This document shows positions 34,216-42,240 of a stretch of 56,191 nucleotides of DNA, one piece after another. Source of the stretch: Methylobacterium oxalidis (GTDB lineage Bacteria > Pseudomonadota > Alphaproteobacteria > Rhizobiales > Beijerinckiaceae). Positions within the stretch are counted from its first letter, which is position 1; the number at the start of each line of letters is the position of its first letter. Position numbers and translations under genes: made by a program. The stretch covers positions 1 to 56,191 of the forward strand of contig NZ_BJZU01000089.1 in NCBI RefSeq assembly GCF_007992195.1, read 5' to 3'. The notes below the pieces were generated by a model. It did not search any database. It had not been told where the DNA came from and saw only the letters and a program-made list of their open reading frames with translations.

Positions 34216-35378
34216 CGATAACCTCCACGGCGCCACACGCCGTCCTCGCGCATCATGTTCATCAGGAGCCCCTCGCGCAGGCCGCGGTCGGCGATGCGCA
34301 GGCGCTCCGACGGAAAGGCGCGCCGGATCGCCTCCAGGATCGCGCAGCCCGCCAGTACCAGATCGGCGCGATCGCGCCCGATGCAAGGGTTGTCCGCACG
34401 CTGCTCCAGCCGCGTGTCGAGCAGATCCTCGATCGCGTCCGTGACCTCGGCGTCGCTCATCCAGAGCCCGTCGACCCGGCGCCGCTCGTAGCGCGCCAGC
34501 CGCAGGTGCATGGCGGCGAGCGTCGTCACGGTGCCGGAGGTGCCCAGGAGATGGAAGTGCGGCGCGGTCGCGGCGGCCGCCGCCCGGATCGCGAAGCGGG
34601 CGAGGAGGTCTGCCACCTCCTCCACCATGCCCTCGAACATCATCCGGGTGACCTCGGCGCCGCCGTGGCGCTCGGCGAGCGTCACGACGCCGACGGGCAG
34701 CGAGTCCCAGGCGCGGATGCGCAGGGTGGGGTCGGCGGAGGGGTTCGTCGCGGCGCCGTCGAGCCAGGCGATCTCGGTGGAGCCGCCCCCGATGTCGAAG
34801 ATCACGACCGATTCCGCCCGCGGATCGGCGAGGGCTGCGCAGCCCGTCACCGCGAGGTACGCCTCCGTCTGCCGGTCCACGATCTCGAGGTCGAGGCCGA
34901 CCTCGTTGCGCACGCGCTCGACGAAGTCCGCGCCGTTGGTGGCGAGCCGGCAGGCCTCCGTCGCGATGATCTTGGCGCGCACGACTCCGCGGGACTGCAT
35001 TTTGGCCCTGCAGATGCGCAGCGCCTCGACGGTCCGCTCCACCGCGGCCTCGGTCAGCCGGTCGGAATTGCCGAGGCCCTCCCCCAGGCGGACGATGCGC
35101 GAGAAGGCGTCGATGACGCGGAACCCGTGGGAGGCGGGCTCGGCGATGAGCAGGCGGCAATTGTTGGTGCCGAGGTCGAGGGCGGCGTAGGCGCTGCGGC
35201 GACCGTTCCGCCCGGTCGCGGCGTGGCCGGGCGCGGGATGGCGCAGGGACCCGGCGCCGGCACTCCCCGAGCGCGGCGCTTCGCTCGTGAAGCGCGACGT
35301 CGACGCCCCTTCGCGGGGCGCCGACGGGCCGGCCGCGGCAGGGCGGGCCGGCGTGGCGGCGGCACTCTCGTCCCTCAT
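34212..35378 (-). CDS. Ppx/GppA exopolyphosphatase/guanosine pentaphosphatase-family phosphatase
   Basis: The protein has 388 residues. After a low-complexity Ala/Pro/Arg N-terminus of about 55 residues, the actin-like fold begins with AALDLGTNNCRLLIAE (phosphate 1), followed by IATEACRLATNG, VIFDIGGGSTEIAWL (phosphate 2) and LLGTSGTVTTLAA. It hydrolyses polyphosphate or pppGpp; the two activities cannot be separated here. The short C-terminus, lacking an HD domain, is usual in alphaproteobacteria. ATG 35378 is taken as the start; TTG at 35399 is possible. It is translationally coupled to rlmE. Confidence 0.88.
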   Translation of the reverse strand: MRDESAAATPARPAAAGPSAPREGASTSRFTSEAPRSGSAGAGSLRHPAPGHAATGRNGRRSAYAALDLGTNNCRLLIAEPASHGFRVIDAFSRIVRLGEGLGNSDRLTEAAVERTVEALRICRAKMQSRGVVRAKIIATEACRLATNGADFVERVRNEVGLDLEIVDRQTEAYLAVTGCAALADPRAESVVIFDIGGGSTEIAWLDGAATNPSADPTLRIRAWDSLPVGVVTLAERHGGAEVTRMMFEGMVEEVADLLARFAIRAAAAATAPHFHLLGTSGTVTTLAAMHLRLARYERRRVDGLWMSDAEVTDAIEDLLDTRLEQRADNPCIGRDRADLVLAGCAILEAIRRAFPSERLRIADRGLREGLLMNMMREDGVWRRGGYR

Positions 35379-35490
35379 CGGCGGTGCCGAGATCCTCAAC
35401 GCGTGGCCTGGGCAGAGAGCCGGCCATCATTCACGAAAGAGCCTACAAGTTCGTCCGAGAACTGCAAAGCCTCGAATGCGCCCGCGGCGC

Positions 35491-35964
35491 TCAGGCCATG
35501 GCCTTCATGCTGCCGGCCATGCGCGGCGTGGGGCGCAGCAGGCTCTTCACCTGGCTGTAGGGCCTCGGCCGGTTGATCACCTCGTCGAGGCGCGACCACA
35601 GGGTCTTGGGCGAGAACGGCTTGGCGATGATCTCGTTGACGCCGAGCGAGATGGCTCGGTCGACCACGTTGCGGCGGGGCTGGGCCAGCATCAGGATGAT
35701 CGGCACGGTGGGGCACGGCGAGGTGGTGGGCGTGCGGGCGAGCCGGATGAACTCCTCGCCGGAGAGGATGGCGAGGTCCCAGTCGATGATCGTCAGGTCG
35801 GGCTTGCTCTCGGCGAGGACGCCGAGGGCCTCGGCGCCGTCCGGCGCCTCCAGCACGCGCTTGATGCCGACACGCATGAACATGTCGCGCACGATGCGGC
35901 GGATGTAGAGGCTCTCGTCGACGACGAGGGCGGAGAGGTCGGGGAAGGTCGGGGTCGCTATCAT
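35491..35964 (-). CDS. Single-domain response regulator (CheY-like)
   Basis: The protein has 157 residues. The receiver domain spans about 10-130: LSALVVDESLYIRRIVRDMF with the acidic pair Asp-Glu, phosphoacceptor Asp in DLTIIDWDL near residue 58, LMLAQ, and Lys in IIAKPFSPK near 112. There is no output domain, only a short tail (RPYSQVKSLLRPTPRM). It likely acts by protein-protein contact. The partner kinase is not in the window. ATG 35964 begins just before the receiver; the long upstream frame is not conserved in character. Confidence 0.83.
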   Translation of the reverse strand: MIATPTFPDLSALVVDESLYIRRIVRDMFMRVGIKRVLEAPDGAEALGVLAESKPDLTIIDWDLAILSGEEFIRLARTPTTSPCPTVPIILMLAQPRRNVVDRAISLGVNEIIAKPFSPKTLWSRLDEVINRPRPYSQVKSLLRPTPRMAGSMKAMA

Positions 35965-36339
35965 CGGGCCGGAACCTGGCCGTGCGCACGGCCGGGCGGG
36001 AGCATAGGCCCGCGCGCCTTGTGCTTTCCCTAACGCCGATTCTGCGGGGCCGGCTCCGGGCGTCCGCAGGCTGCCGCGGGGTACGCTTCCGTATTCACAA
36101 TTCTGGGTTGTGAGTCGCGGCCGCCCCCCGGCTCGGTAGTTCGCCACCGGAAAGTGATGGAACCAGCCGCCTCCGGGACAGAAGGTCCTTGCGGTACGGC
36201 CGGGTTTGCGTCAGGACTGAGGCGTTATTCTTGGTTACCGCGACCAGGAGTAATGATAGTGCGGAGCGTGGGCTGTCTGGGATGGCGCGCACGCGGTATT
36301 CGAGACGATGGTCGGCGGGACGGTTTTTGCGAGCTTTCT
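35965..36339. promoter_or_regulatory. Divergent control region between response regulator and cold-shock gene
   Basis: This is a 375-base gap without a supported gene. TCACAA-N7-TTGTGA (36095-36113) is an inverted repeat near the response-regulator side and could be an operator. The 36200-36339 part is the probable long 5' leader of the cold-shock gene, as is common for csp mRNAs. Confidence 0.4.
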
Positions 36340-37101
36340 ATGGGACGTGGTCGTGATTTCAGGGGGCCGCAGAAGCGCGGCTTCGATGAGGGTGGCGAGC
36401 CGCGGTGGCCGGACCAGGCGCCGCCCAGCGGCGGTTACGGTGGCGGCGGCTTCGGCGGTGGTTACGGTGGCGGTGGCGGCGGCTTCGACCGCGGCCCGGC
36501 GCGCGGCGCCTCTCCGGCTCCTTCGGGCCCGGAGCGTGACGCCACGGTGAAGTGGTTCAACAAGGAGAAAGGCTTCGGCTTCGTCGAACTCGGCGACGGG
36601 TCGGGCGATGCCTTCCTCCACATCCGCGCTGTCGAGGCTGCCGGTCACGCCGACCTGCTTCCCGGCACCCGGCTCACGGTCCAGACGGCCCAGGGCCAGA
36701 AGGGCCCGCAGGTGACGAACGTCATCAGCGTCGACACCTCGACGGCCGAGGCGGCTCCGCCCCGGCGCGACCCGCGTCCTCCCCGTTCGGGCTTCGGCGA
36801 CCGCTTCGGCGGCGGCGGCGACCGCTTCGGCGGTGGCGACCGCTTCGGCGGCGGTGGCGGCGGCGGCGGCCGGTTCGCCTCTGGCCCCTCCGTCGAGATG
36901 ACCGGCACCGTCAAGTGGTACGACCCGGCCAAGGGCTTCGGCTTCGTCTCCGTCAACGACGGCGGCAAGGACGTGTTCGTGCACCGCTCCGCCCTGTCGC
37001 GTGCGGGTCTCGACTCGCTCGCCGAAGGCCAGCAGGTCACGCTCGGCGTGGTCGAGGGCCAGAAGGGCCGCGAGGCCCAGAGCATCACGGTCGAGGATTG
37101 A
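36340..37101 (+). CDS. Double cold-shock-domain protein with Gly/Phe/Arg-rich linkers
   Basis: The protein has 253 residues. The N-terminal 60 residues are Gly-rich. CSD 1 (about 65-130) has VKWFNKEKGFGFVEL and DAFLHI; CSD 2 (about 187-253) has VKWYDPAKGFGFVSV and DVFVHR, both with RNP1 KGFGFV intact. The linker (about 140-180) repeats FGG and DRFGGG. It probably binds single-stranded RNA or DNA as an RNA chaperone; the Gly/Arg/Phe linkers resemble RGG-type, phase-separating sequences. ATG 36340 is the first start after the leader. A strong terminator follows. Confidence 0.87.
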   Translation: MGRGRDFRGPQKRGFDEGGEPRWPDQAPPSGGYGGGGFGGGYGGGGGGFDRGPARGASPAPSGPERDATVKWFNKEKGFGFVELGDGSGDAFLHIRAVEAAGHADLLPGTRLTVQTAQGQKGPQVTNVISVDTSTAEAAPPRRDPRPPRSGFGDRFGGGGDRFGGGDRFGGGGGGGGRFASGPSVEMTGTVKWYDPAKGFGFVSVNDGGKDVFVHRSALSRAGLDSLAEGQQVTLGVVEGQKGREAQSITVED

Positions 37102-37159
37102 TCGCGGCCGCGCGCGACTGAGGCGGCCACGCCTTCGCCGTGTTTCCGATATGAGCTTG

Positions 37160-37187
37160 ACGGCGGTCCCGATGGGGCCGCCGTTTC
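37160..37187 (+). terminator. Terminator of the cold-shock gene
   Basis: ACGGCGGTCCC / GGGGCCGCCGT pairs over 11 positions (one G-T) around a GAT loop, followed by TTT. It lies about 60 bases after the cold-shock stop codon and upstream of the next small gene. Confidence 0.8.
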
Positions 37188-37208
37188 GCTGTGTGCCGCC
37201 GGGATCTC

Positions 37209-37466
37209 ATGCGCGCTCTCGCATTCCTCGCCCTGACCCTCGTCCTGCCGCTCCCCGCCGCGGCCGAGGACTTCACCGGCTTCTATGCGGGCGTGAATGC
37301 TGGCTACGCGCTCGGGCGCGACCGGGAGCCGGATCTCGTCTCGCCGAACGGCTCCGGGCCGTCCGCGGGAGCACCCGGGACCGGGCTTCCGCCGAGCGCG
37401 GTCGAGGCCGCGCGGACGATGCGTGACGGCCGCGCGGGCACCCGCTCCGACCGCATTCCGCGCTGA
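37209..37466 (+). CDS. Small exported protein resembling the start of an outer-membrane beta-barrel
   Basis: The protein has 85 residues. Signal peptide about 1-19 (LAFLALTLVLPLPAAA). The mature protein begins EDFTGFYAGVNAGYALGRD, the typical first strand of Opa/Omp25-like porins (FTGFYAGVNAGYG), but the rest is a short Ser/Gly/Pro-rich tail with no further strands. It may be a remnant of an outer-membrane protein gene, or a small protein in its own right. It precedes the asparaginase gene on the same strand by 92 bases. Confidence 0.6.
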   Translation: MRALAFLALTLVLPLPAAAEDFTGFYAGVNAGYALGRDREPDLVSPNGSGPSAGAPGTGLPPSAVEAARTMRDGRAGTRSDRIPR

Positions 37467-37558
37467 CGGGGCGCAAGCCCCGCCTCCTCCGGGAACCGGA
37501 GCCGTCCGTCGGACGATTCCCGTCGACTCGAGCAGCGGATGCGGGAGACGGCAGAGCC

Positions 37559-38626
37559 ATGACCTTCGAGACGACCCAGCGGCAGATCCGGGCCAGCGTC
37601 CTCGCCGTGGCGGGCCTCGCCGCCCTCGCCCTCCCCGCCATTGCGGCCGATCTGCCCAAGGTCGCGATCGTCGCGACCGGCGGCACCATCGCCATGAAGC
37701 TCGATCCCGCCACGCAGGCGCCCGTGCCGGCCCTCTCGGGCGAGGATCTCGTCGCGGCGGTGCCGAAGCTGAAGGAGATCGCCAGCGTCGCCGTGACGGA
37801 GTTCAGCAACGTCCCGAGCGACTACATGGGCCCAGACCGCTGGCCCGATCTCGCCCGCCGCGTCGAGGCGGTCCTCGCCGACCCGGAGGTGAAAGGCGCC
37901 GTCGTCCTGCACGGCACCGACACCCTCGACCAGACCGCCTACTTCCTCGACCTGACGCTCAAGAGCGATAAGCCCGTCGTGCTCGTGGGCGCGCAACGCA
38001 ACGCCTCGGACCATGACGCGGACGGTCCGCGCAACCTCCTCAACGCGGTGCGCCAGATATTGGCCGAGGGCGCGGGCGGGATGGGCGTGACGGTGACGCT
38101 CAACCACCGCATCAACGCGGCGCGCGAGGTGAGAAAGACCCACACGAGCAACGTCGAGACTTTCGATTCCGGAGATGCCGGCATTCTCGGCTACGTCGAC
38201 GAGGACCGGGTGGTGTTCAGCCGCAAGTCCCTGCGCCGGCAGACCCTGCCCCTGCCCGACCGGATGCCGCGGGTCGATCTCGTCGCGATGTATGCGGGTG
38301 CGGACGGCTCCCAGGTCCGCCACGCCGCGGAGAGCGGCGCCGAGGCGATCGTCGTCGAGGCCTACGGCTGGGGCAACGTCAACGCGCCGATGCACGACGC
38401 GATCAAGGCGGCGGTCGAGCGGGGCGTGCCCGTGATCGTCGCCACGAAGGTCTACGACGGGCGCGCGCTGCCGGTCTACGGCTTCAAGGGTGGCGGCAGC
38501 ACGCTGAAGAAGGCGGGCGCGGTCTTCGCCGGAGACCTGACGCCGGACAAGGCCCGCATCCTGGCCCTGCTCGCCCTGCCCGGCACGAAGGATGCGACCG
38601 CGCTCCAGGCCCTGTTCGATAAGTGA
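37559..38626 (+). CDS. ansB: Type II L-asparaginase, periplasmic
   Basis: It hydrolyses L-asparagine (and often glutamine) to aspartate and ammonia in the periplasm. The protein has 355 residues. Signal peptide about 1-29 (LAALALPAIAA-D). VAIVATGGTIAMK carries the nucleophilic Thr, HGTDTLDQTAYFL the second Thr-Asp pair, and VGAQRNASDHDADGPRNL plus the later Asn/Lys-containing segments complete the family signature. C-terminal length and order match tetrameric type II enzymes. Confidence 0.92.
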   Translation: MTFETTQRQIRASVLAVAGLAALALPAIAADLPKVAIVATGGTIAMKLDPATQAPVPALSGEDLVAAVPKLKEIASVAVTEFSNVPSDYMGPDRWPDLARRVEAVLADPEVKGAVVLHGTDTLDQTAYFLDLTLKSDKPVVLVGAQRNASDHDADGPRNLLNAVRQILAEGAGGMGVTVTLNHRINAAREVRKTHTSNVETFDSGDAGILGYVDEDRVVFSRKSLRRQTLPLPDRMPRVDLVAMYAGADGSQVRHAAESGAEAIVVEAYGWGNVNAPMHDAIKAAVERGVPVIVATKVYDGRALPVYGFKGGGSTLKKAGAVFAGDLTPDKARILALLALPGTKDATALQALFDK

Positions 38627-38645
38627 CGGGGCCGGAGCCCGTCAC
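38623..38645. terminator. Bidirectional hairpin between asparaginase and a micro-ORF
   Basis: GTGACGGG / CCCGTCAC, an eight-base-pair stem with a seven-base loop, overlaps the asparaginase stop codon and the stop of the 26-codon frame on the minus strand. Confidence 0.55.
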
Positions 38646-38722
38646 CTCGCCCGCTCGCCGGACGGCGGAAGCGGGATGATCACGGGTTTGCCGGACACAG
38701 GGTCGAGGATGATGATCGCCAT
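38642..38722 (-). CDS. Possible 26-residue microprotein
   Basis: The reading is MAIIILDPVSGKPVIIPLPP followed by SGERAR. It is short, but the ATG has a near-ideal GGAGG five to six bases upstream, and the peptide is strongly hydrophobic with a proline-bounded beta-like pattern, unlike a random frame in GC-rich DNA. No family is recognised. It is read toward the asparaginase terminator and away from the AEC transporter gene. Confidence 0.45.
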   Translation of the reverse strand: MAIIILDPVSGKPVIIPLPPSGERAR

Positions 38723-38961
38723 CAGGCCCTCCAACGCTCCCCCAGGGCGAGCAGTCGGCTCCCCTCGTGTGGCCGTTTTGTGATCCGCGCGGATCGGACC
38801 GGCGGGCCTGGGGATAACTCCGCCCTCCGCACCGCCGACCCGGACGCTCGGGCGGCGCCGGCCACGACCTTCAGGATGCGGATTCCGGCGGAGCCTGCTA
38901 ACCGGTCTCGCCGCGCGGCCGCGGCGGGATCGGGTACTGCGCGGATGCGGGTGGGAGCGGG
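38723..38961. promoter_or_regulatory. Upstream region of the AEC transporter gene
   Basis: These 239 bases between the micro-ORF and the AEC carrier should hold promoters in both directions. I see no repeat or further gene in them. Confidence 0.3.
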
Positions 38962-39891
38962 ATGAACGCGGTCACGATCATCGTCCCGATCTTCGGCATC
39001 ATCCTGATCGGCTGGGCGGCGGCGGTGGCCGGCCTCCTGTCGGACCGGGTCAGCGACGGCCTGTCCGAGTACGTCTTCGCTATCGCCGTGCCGGCGCTGA
39101 TCATCGGCACCCTCACCCGCCCCGGTCTCACGGGCGAGCTCGCGTGGTCCTACTGGTTCGCCTTTTTCGGCGGCGCCGGCCTCTCCTGGGCGATCGGATC
39201 GCTGATCGCGATCCGCCGCCACGGGATCGGGCGGCAGGGGGCGGTACTGCACGGATTCGCGGCGAGCCAGTCGAACACCGTGTTCGTCGGCGTGCCGACG
39301 ATCCTCCAGGCCTACGGCGAGGAGGGCGCCTTCCCGCTCTTCCTCCTGCTCGCGGTCCACCTGCCGCTGATGATGGGCTGCGCCACTTTTCTGATCGAGG
39401 CGGAGGGGGACCGGCCGCTGCTGCACCGCCTGCGCGGCCTCGCCCTCGTCCTCCTGAAGAACCCGATCTTCATCGCCCTGCTGATCGGGCTCGCCATGAA
39501 GAACGCGGGCGTCGTGCCGGGGGGGCCCGTCAAGTCACTCATCGACGCCTTCTCGGCGACCGCCTCGACCTGCGCGCTCGTGGCCTTGGGGGCGGGACTG
39601 AAGCGCTACCGCGTGCTGTTCGACCTGCCGGGCGCGGCCGTGATCGCTCTCCTGAAGCTCGGCATCCACCCGCTGGTGGTGTGGCTCCTGGCCTTCCACG
39701 TCTTCTCGATGCCGGCCGCCTACGCGGGCGTCGCCACGCTCTTCGCGGCCATGCCGGTGGGCATCAACGCCTACCTGCTCGCCGCCCGCTACAAGACCGA
39801 GACCGGCCTCGTCGCCGCGTCGGTGCTCGTGTCGACGCTGGCCGCGCCGCTCACGACGCTCGCCTGGCTCATCGTCCTCGGGCGAAGCTGA
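38962..39891 (+). CDS. AEC-family (auxin efflux carrier-like) transporter
   Basis: The protein has 309 residues and about 10 membrane helices in two inverted halves, the AEC layout. IIVPIFGIILIGWAAAVAG is the typical helix 1, ASQSNTVFVGVPTILQAYG and LLKNPIFIALLIGLAMK are family-like, and VATLFAAMPVGINAYLLA sits in the second half. It probably moves dicarboxylates, malonate or similar organic anions across the inner membrane. The ribosome-binding site GGGAG lies four bases upstream of the ATG. Confidence 0.87.
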   Translation: MNAVTIIVPIFGIILIGWAAAVAGLLSDRVSDGLSEYVFAIAVPALIIGTLTRPGLTGELAWSYWFAFFGGAGLSWAIGSLIAIRRHGIGRQGAVLHGFAASQSNTVFVGVPTILQAYGEEGAFPLFLLLAVHLPLMMGCATFLIEAEGDRPLLHRLRGLALVLLKNPIFIALLIGLAMKNAGVVPGGPVKSLIDAFSATASTCALVALGAGLKRYRVLFDLPGAAVIALLKLGIHPLVVWLLAFHVFSMPAAYAGVATLFAAMPVGINAYLLAARYKTETGLVAASVLVSTLAAPLTTLAWLIVLGRS

Positions 39892-39896
39892 GGCGT

Positions 39897-40112
39897 CTAA
39901 CGAACCGGGAGCAGGTGGAGAATGGTGCGGTCGGCGTCCCGGACCACGATCCGCCAGCCGTGCTGCCCGAACAGCTGCCCGCTGCGCTGCATCTCCTCGA
40001 TCGCGCTCGCTGCCTGACGCAGAGCCTGGTCGAGATCGGTCACGACGACGCCGGTCTCGTCGGCAAGCAGCGTCATGCCATCCGTGAGGTCGAAGAAGAG
40101 GCGCTGGCTCAA
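39897..40112 (-). CDS. DUF6894 protein
   Basis: The protein has 71 residues: MSQRLFFDLTDGMTLLADETGVVV, then DLDQALRQAASAIEEM and GWRIVVRDADRTILHLLPV. This RFFFDLTDG...DEEG...GWRIVVRD pattern is the DUF6894 family, common in Methylobacterium and Rhizobiales. TTG start at 40112 with AGAAGG just upstream. It is convergent with the AEC gene, five bases away. The function is unknown. Confidence 0.75.
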   Translation of the reverse strand: MSQRLFFDLTDGMTLLADETGVVVTDLDQALRQAASAIEEMQRSGQLFGQHGWRIVVRDADRTILHLLPVR

Positions 40113-40578
40113 GGACCTTCTCCCGGAGGGAGCGCGTGGGGCTTGGCGGGCGCGGTTCAGGAACGCGTCTTGTCCGGTGTTCCGCGATACGAGCGAAATC
40201 GCACGATTTCAATAAGATGTTGCAACTTCGAATATCGACCGCTAGGAATTTCGGATAGAGCGTTAACTATTCGTTGATATCTAGTAAGTTTGTCGACAAA
40301 AAGGTACTAGTTCCGCATATGTTAATAATTAGTACCCAGCAAACGTACGAAATCAGACGAACAATTATACGCTCTCTTGTAAGTGTGTAAACGAGATTAC
40401 ACTGCGAAATTGAAGCAATAAAACGATTCTGGTCGGAAGTTGTCGCAAACAACAGACGTACCATCAATAAAAACAAACACTCCACTTGAGCCGTTCGCTC
40501 GGCGTACGAGGCAGAGCCGGCTCTCCGTCAGGTACCGTACTGTTCTGGCCTTGCCTCGTTCTCGAGGGGAGCATCGAC
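40113..40578. promoter_or_regulatory. AT-rich control region upstream of the LuxR-type regulator
   Basis: These 466 bases are very AT-rich from about 40190 to 40490. No gene is supported; a 72-codon minus-strand frame here has no ribosome-binding site and unlikely composition. An inverted repeat, GGTACTA at 40303-40309 and TAGTACC at 40330-40336 separated by 20 bases, is a candidate operator. The region should drive the regulator starting at 40579, and the DUF6894 gene in the other direction. Confidence 0.5.
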
Positions 40579-41256
40579 ATGTCATCCGGCGATGAAGTCC
40601 CGACGGCCCTCGTGGCGTCGAGTTCGTTCGTGCGGGAGGGGCTGACCTCCTTCCTGGGCGGCACACGGTTCCGGGTCACCAGCGCGCCGACCGTCGAGGC
40701 GACGGGCGAAGGCGGACCTCTGCTGATCCTGGCCTCGCTCGACGACGCGAGCAGCGTCGAGGCCACGCGCACCTTGAGGGCGGCGCGGGCGGACGCCATT
40801 CTCGTCATCTTCGGGCGGGCCGACGCTCCGACCTCGCTTCCGCGCGACCTCTGCCTCACGGCGCAGGCGGTGCTCGACCGCGATATCGGCCGCGACACCC
40901 TCGTCAAGGCGTTGGACGCGGTGATGTCCGGGGTGACGGTGCAGTCGGCGAATCTGTTCTCGTGGATGCTCGACCGCCCGCGGGCCGCGATGGAGGCGCC
41001 GGCCGGCGCGCAACAGATCATCGTGGCCGGAACGGACGAGGCGGAAGCCCCGCCCTGCCACCCGCTGTCGAGCCGCGAGCTCAACGTGCTCCGCTGCCTC
41101 GCGGACGGTGCCTCGAACAAGGTGATCGCCCTGAAGTTCGATCTCGCCGAGGCAACGGTGAAGATCCACGTCAAGAACATCCTGCGCAAGCTGAAGACGC
41201 AGAACCGCACGCAGGCCGCGATCTGGGCCCGCGAGCACGGCATCTATCCGAAGTGA
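40579..41256 (+). CDS. LuxR/NarL-type transcription regulator with degenerate receiver
   Basis: The protein has 225 residues. The C-terminal HTH (about 155-220) is LuxR-type: LSSRELNVLRCLADGASNK, AEATVKIHVKNILRKL, RTQAAIWA. The N-terminal 120 residues align with a receiver (LVASSSFVREGLTSFL) but lack the acidic pair (Ser-Ser instead), and the phosphoacceptor region reads LILASLDDAS without the normal Asp, so phosphorylation control is unlikely. ATG 40579 follows GAGGGGAG. It is convergent with the Pel-like operon, separated by a palindromic terminator, and is a good candidate for its regulator. Confidence 0.85.
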   Translation: MSSGDEVPTALVASSSFVREGLTSFLGGTRFRVTSAPTVEATGEGGPLLILASLDDASSVEATRTLRAARADAILVIFGRADAPTSLPRDLCLTAQAVLDRDIGRDTLVKALDAVMSGVTVQSANLFSWMLDRPRAAMEAPAGAQQIIVAGTDEAEAPPCHPLSSRELNVLRCLADGASNKVIALKFDLAEATVKIHVKNILRKLKTQNRTQAAIWAREHGIYPK

Positions 41257-41271
41257 GGGGTAGACCCCTGA

Positions 41272-41295
41272 CGGCGGGGTCCGCGGACCCCGCCG
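41272..41295. terminator. Palindromic bidirectional terminator
   Basis: A perfect 24-base palindrome (10-base-pair stem CGGCGGGGTC / GACCCCGCCG, loop CGCG) lies between the convergent LuxR-type gene and the last gene of the Pel-like operon. There is no U-tract. Confidence 0.65.
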
Positions 41296-41298
41296 CGA

Positions 41299-42240
41299 TC
41301 AGGCCGGCAACCGGTCGAGCAGGCGGTTCCCGAAGAACGGCACGAAGCCGAGCCTTGTCAGGCGGGCCCGGGCCCGCAGTCGCGTGACGGTGTCGTCGAG
41401 ATACTCGATGGCGAGGACGGGAAGGCCGCGCGCCCGCGCCCGCTCCAGGTAGGTCATGCTCCAGCGCACGTCGTCCTCGGTGTTCTCCTTGCCCGCGCCG
41501 TGCAGGTTGTAGAGCAGGCTCTCCTTGCTCACCGCGTCGATCGCCGTGCAGTAGGCGTCGTTCATCAGGAGCGGCTCAGCGTTCTGCGCGACGACGAGGA
41601 AGCCGGGCCGCCGCGCCTTCGCGCGCTCGGACAGAGTGCGCACGAGGTCGACCATCTCCCGCCGCGCCTGCATTTCCCGCTCGCGCCAGTCGCCGTAGGC
41701 GTCGATCCGGTCCAGGAAGACCCCGTCGAATCCGGCCGCGCAGAGCGCGTCGATGGCGCCGCCCTCCCCCGCGATCATCGTGCGCCAGGTCGGCGTCCAG
41801 TACTTCACGGCGAAGCTGCCGGGCCAGCGCGGGTTCTCGGGCCCGAGCCAATCCGGCGGCGTCTCCCGCCACGCGGGCTGCCAGTAGGCGCGGTAGCTCT
41901 CGGCCTCGCCGACGCTGAGGTAGGCTAGAACGAGGCGCCGGCCGCCGTCGGGTCTCCGGCGCAGGTTCGGGACGGACTCGACGTCGATCCTCTCGCCGTT
42001 GACGATCGGGTCGAGGACGATCAGGTCGAGGTCCGAGGCCGCGACCTGCGCCAGGTCGATCTGCTGGTACTGGCAGCCCCAGGATCTCACCTCGGTATCG
42101 CCGAGGCGCGCCGAGACGCGGCGCCCGATCAGGGGCGCGGCGCCGATCCCGGCCAGCACGGCGAAGCCGAGAAGGCCCGAGGTGAGTAGTCCGCGGCGGC
42201 TCATGAGGCGGCTGCCGGGGCGCCGGATCCGTGGTCTCAT
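41299..42240 (-). CDS. GH114 endo-alpha-1,4-polygalactosaminidase-like hydrolase (detached PelA hydrolase domain)
   Basis: The protein has 313 residues. An N-terminal signal or membrane anchor (about 13-36) begins RRGLLTSGLLG. The body is a TIM-barrel GH114: LAYLSVGEAESYRAYW, FDGVFLDRIDAYG with the expected catalytic Asp near residue 174, and VVAQNAE with the Glu near 220. In Pseudomonas PelA this hydrolase is the N-terminal domain of a multidomain protein; here it is the last gene of the operon, coupled to the export gene by an ATGA overlap. It probably trims or cleaves the GalN-rich polymer in the periplasm. Confidence 0.85.
   Translation of the reverse strand: MRPRIRRPGSRLMSRRGLLTSGLLGFAVLAGIGAAPLIGRRVSARLGDTEVRSWGCQYQQIDLAQVAASDLDLIVLDPIVNGERIDVESVPNLRRRPDGGRRLVLAYLSVGEAESYRAYWQPAWRETPPDWLGPENPRWPGSFAVKYWTPTWRTMIAGEGGAIDALCAAGFDGVFLDRIDAYGDWREREMQARREMVDLVRTLSERAKARRPGFLVVAQNAEPLLMNDAYCTAIDAVSKESLLYNLHGAGKENTEDDVRWSMTYLERARARGLPVLAIEYLDDTVTRLRARARLTRLGFVPFFGNRLLDRLPA

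Noticed and set aside
34216..35430. Long N-terminal extension of the rlmE frame
   Set aside because: This part overlaps ppx/gppA entirely in another frame. The FtsJ family begins at the TTG at 34215, coupled to the ppx stop.
40267..40485. 72-codon hydrophobic frame on the minus strand in the AT-rich region
   Set aside because: No ribosome-binding site is present, and Ile/Leu/Tyr-rich translation is expected by chance from AT-rich DNA.
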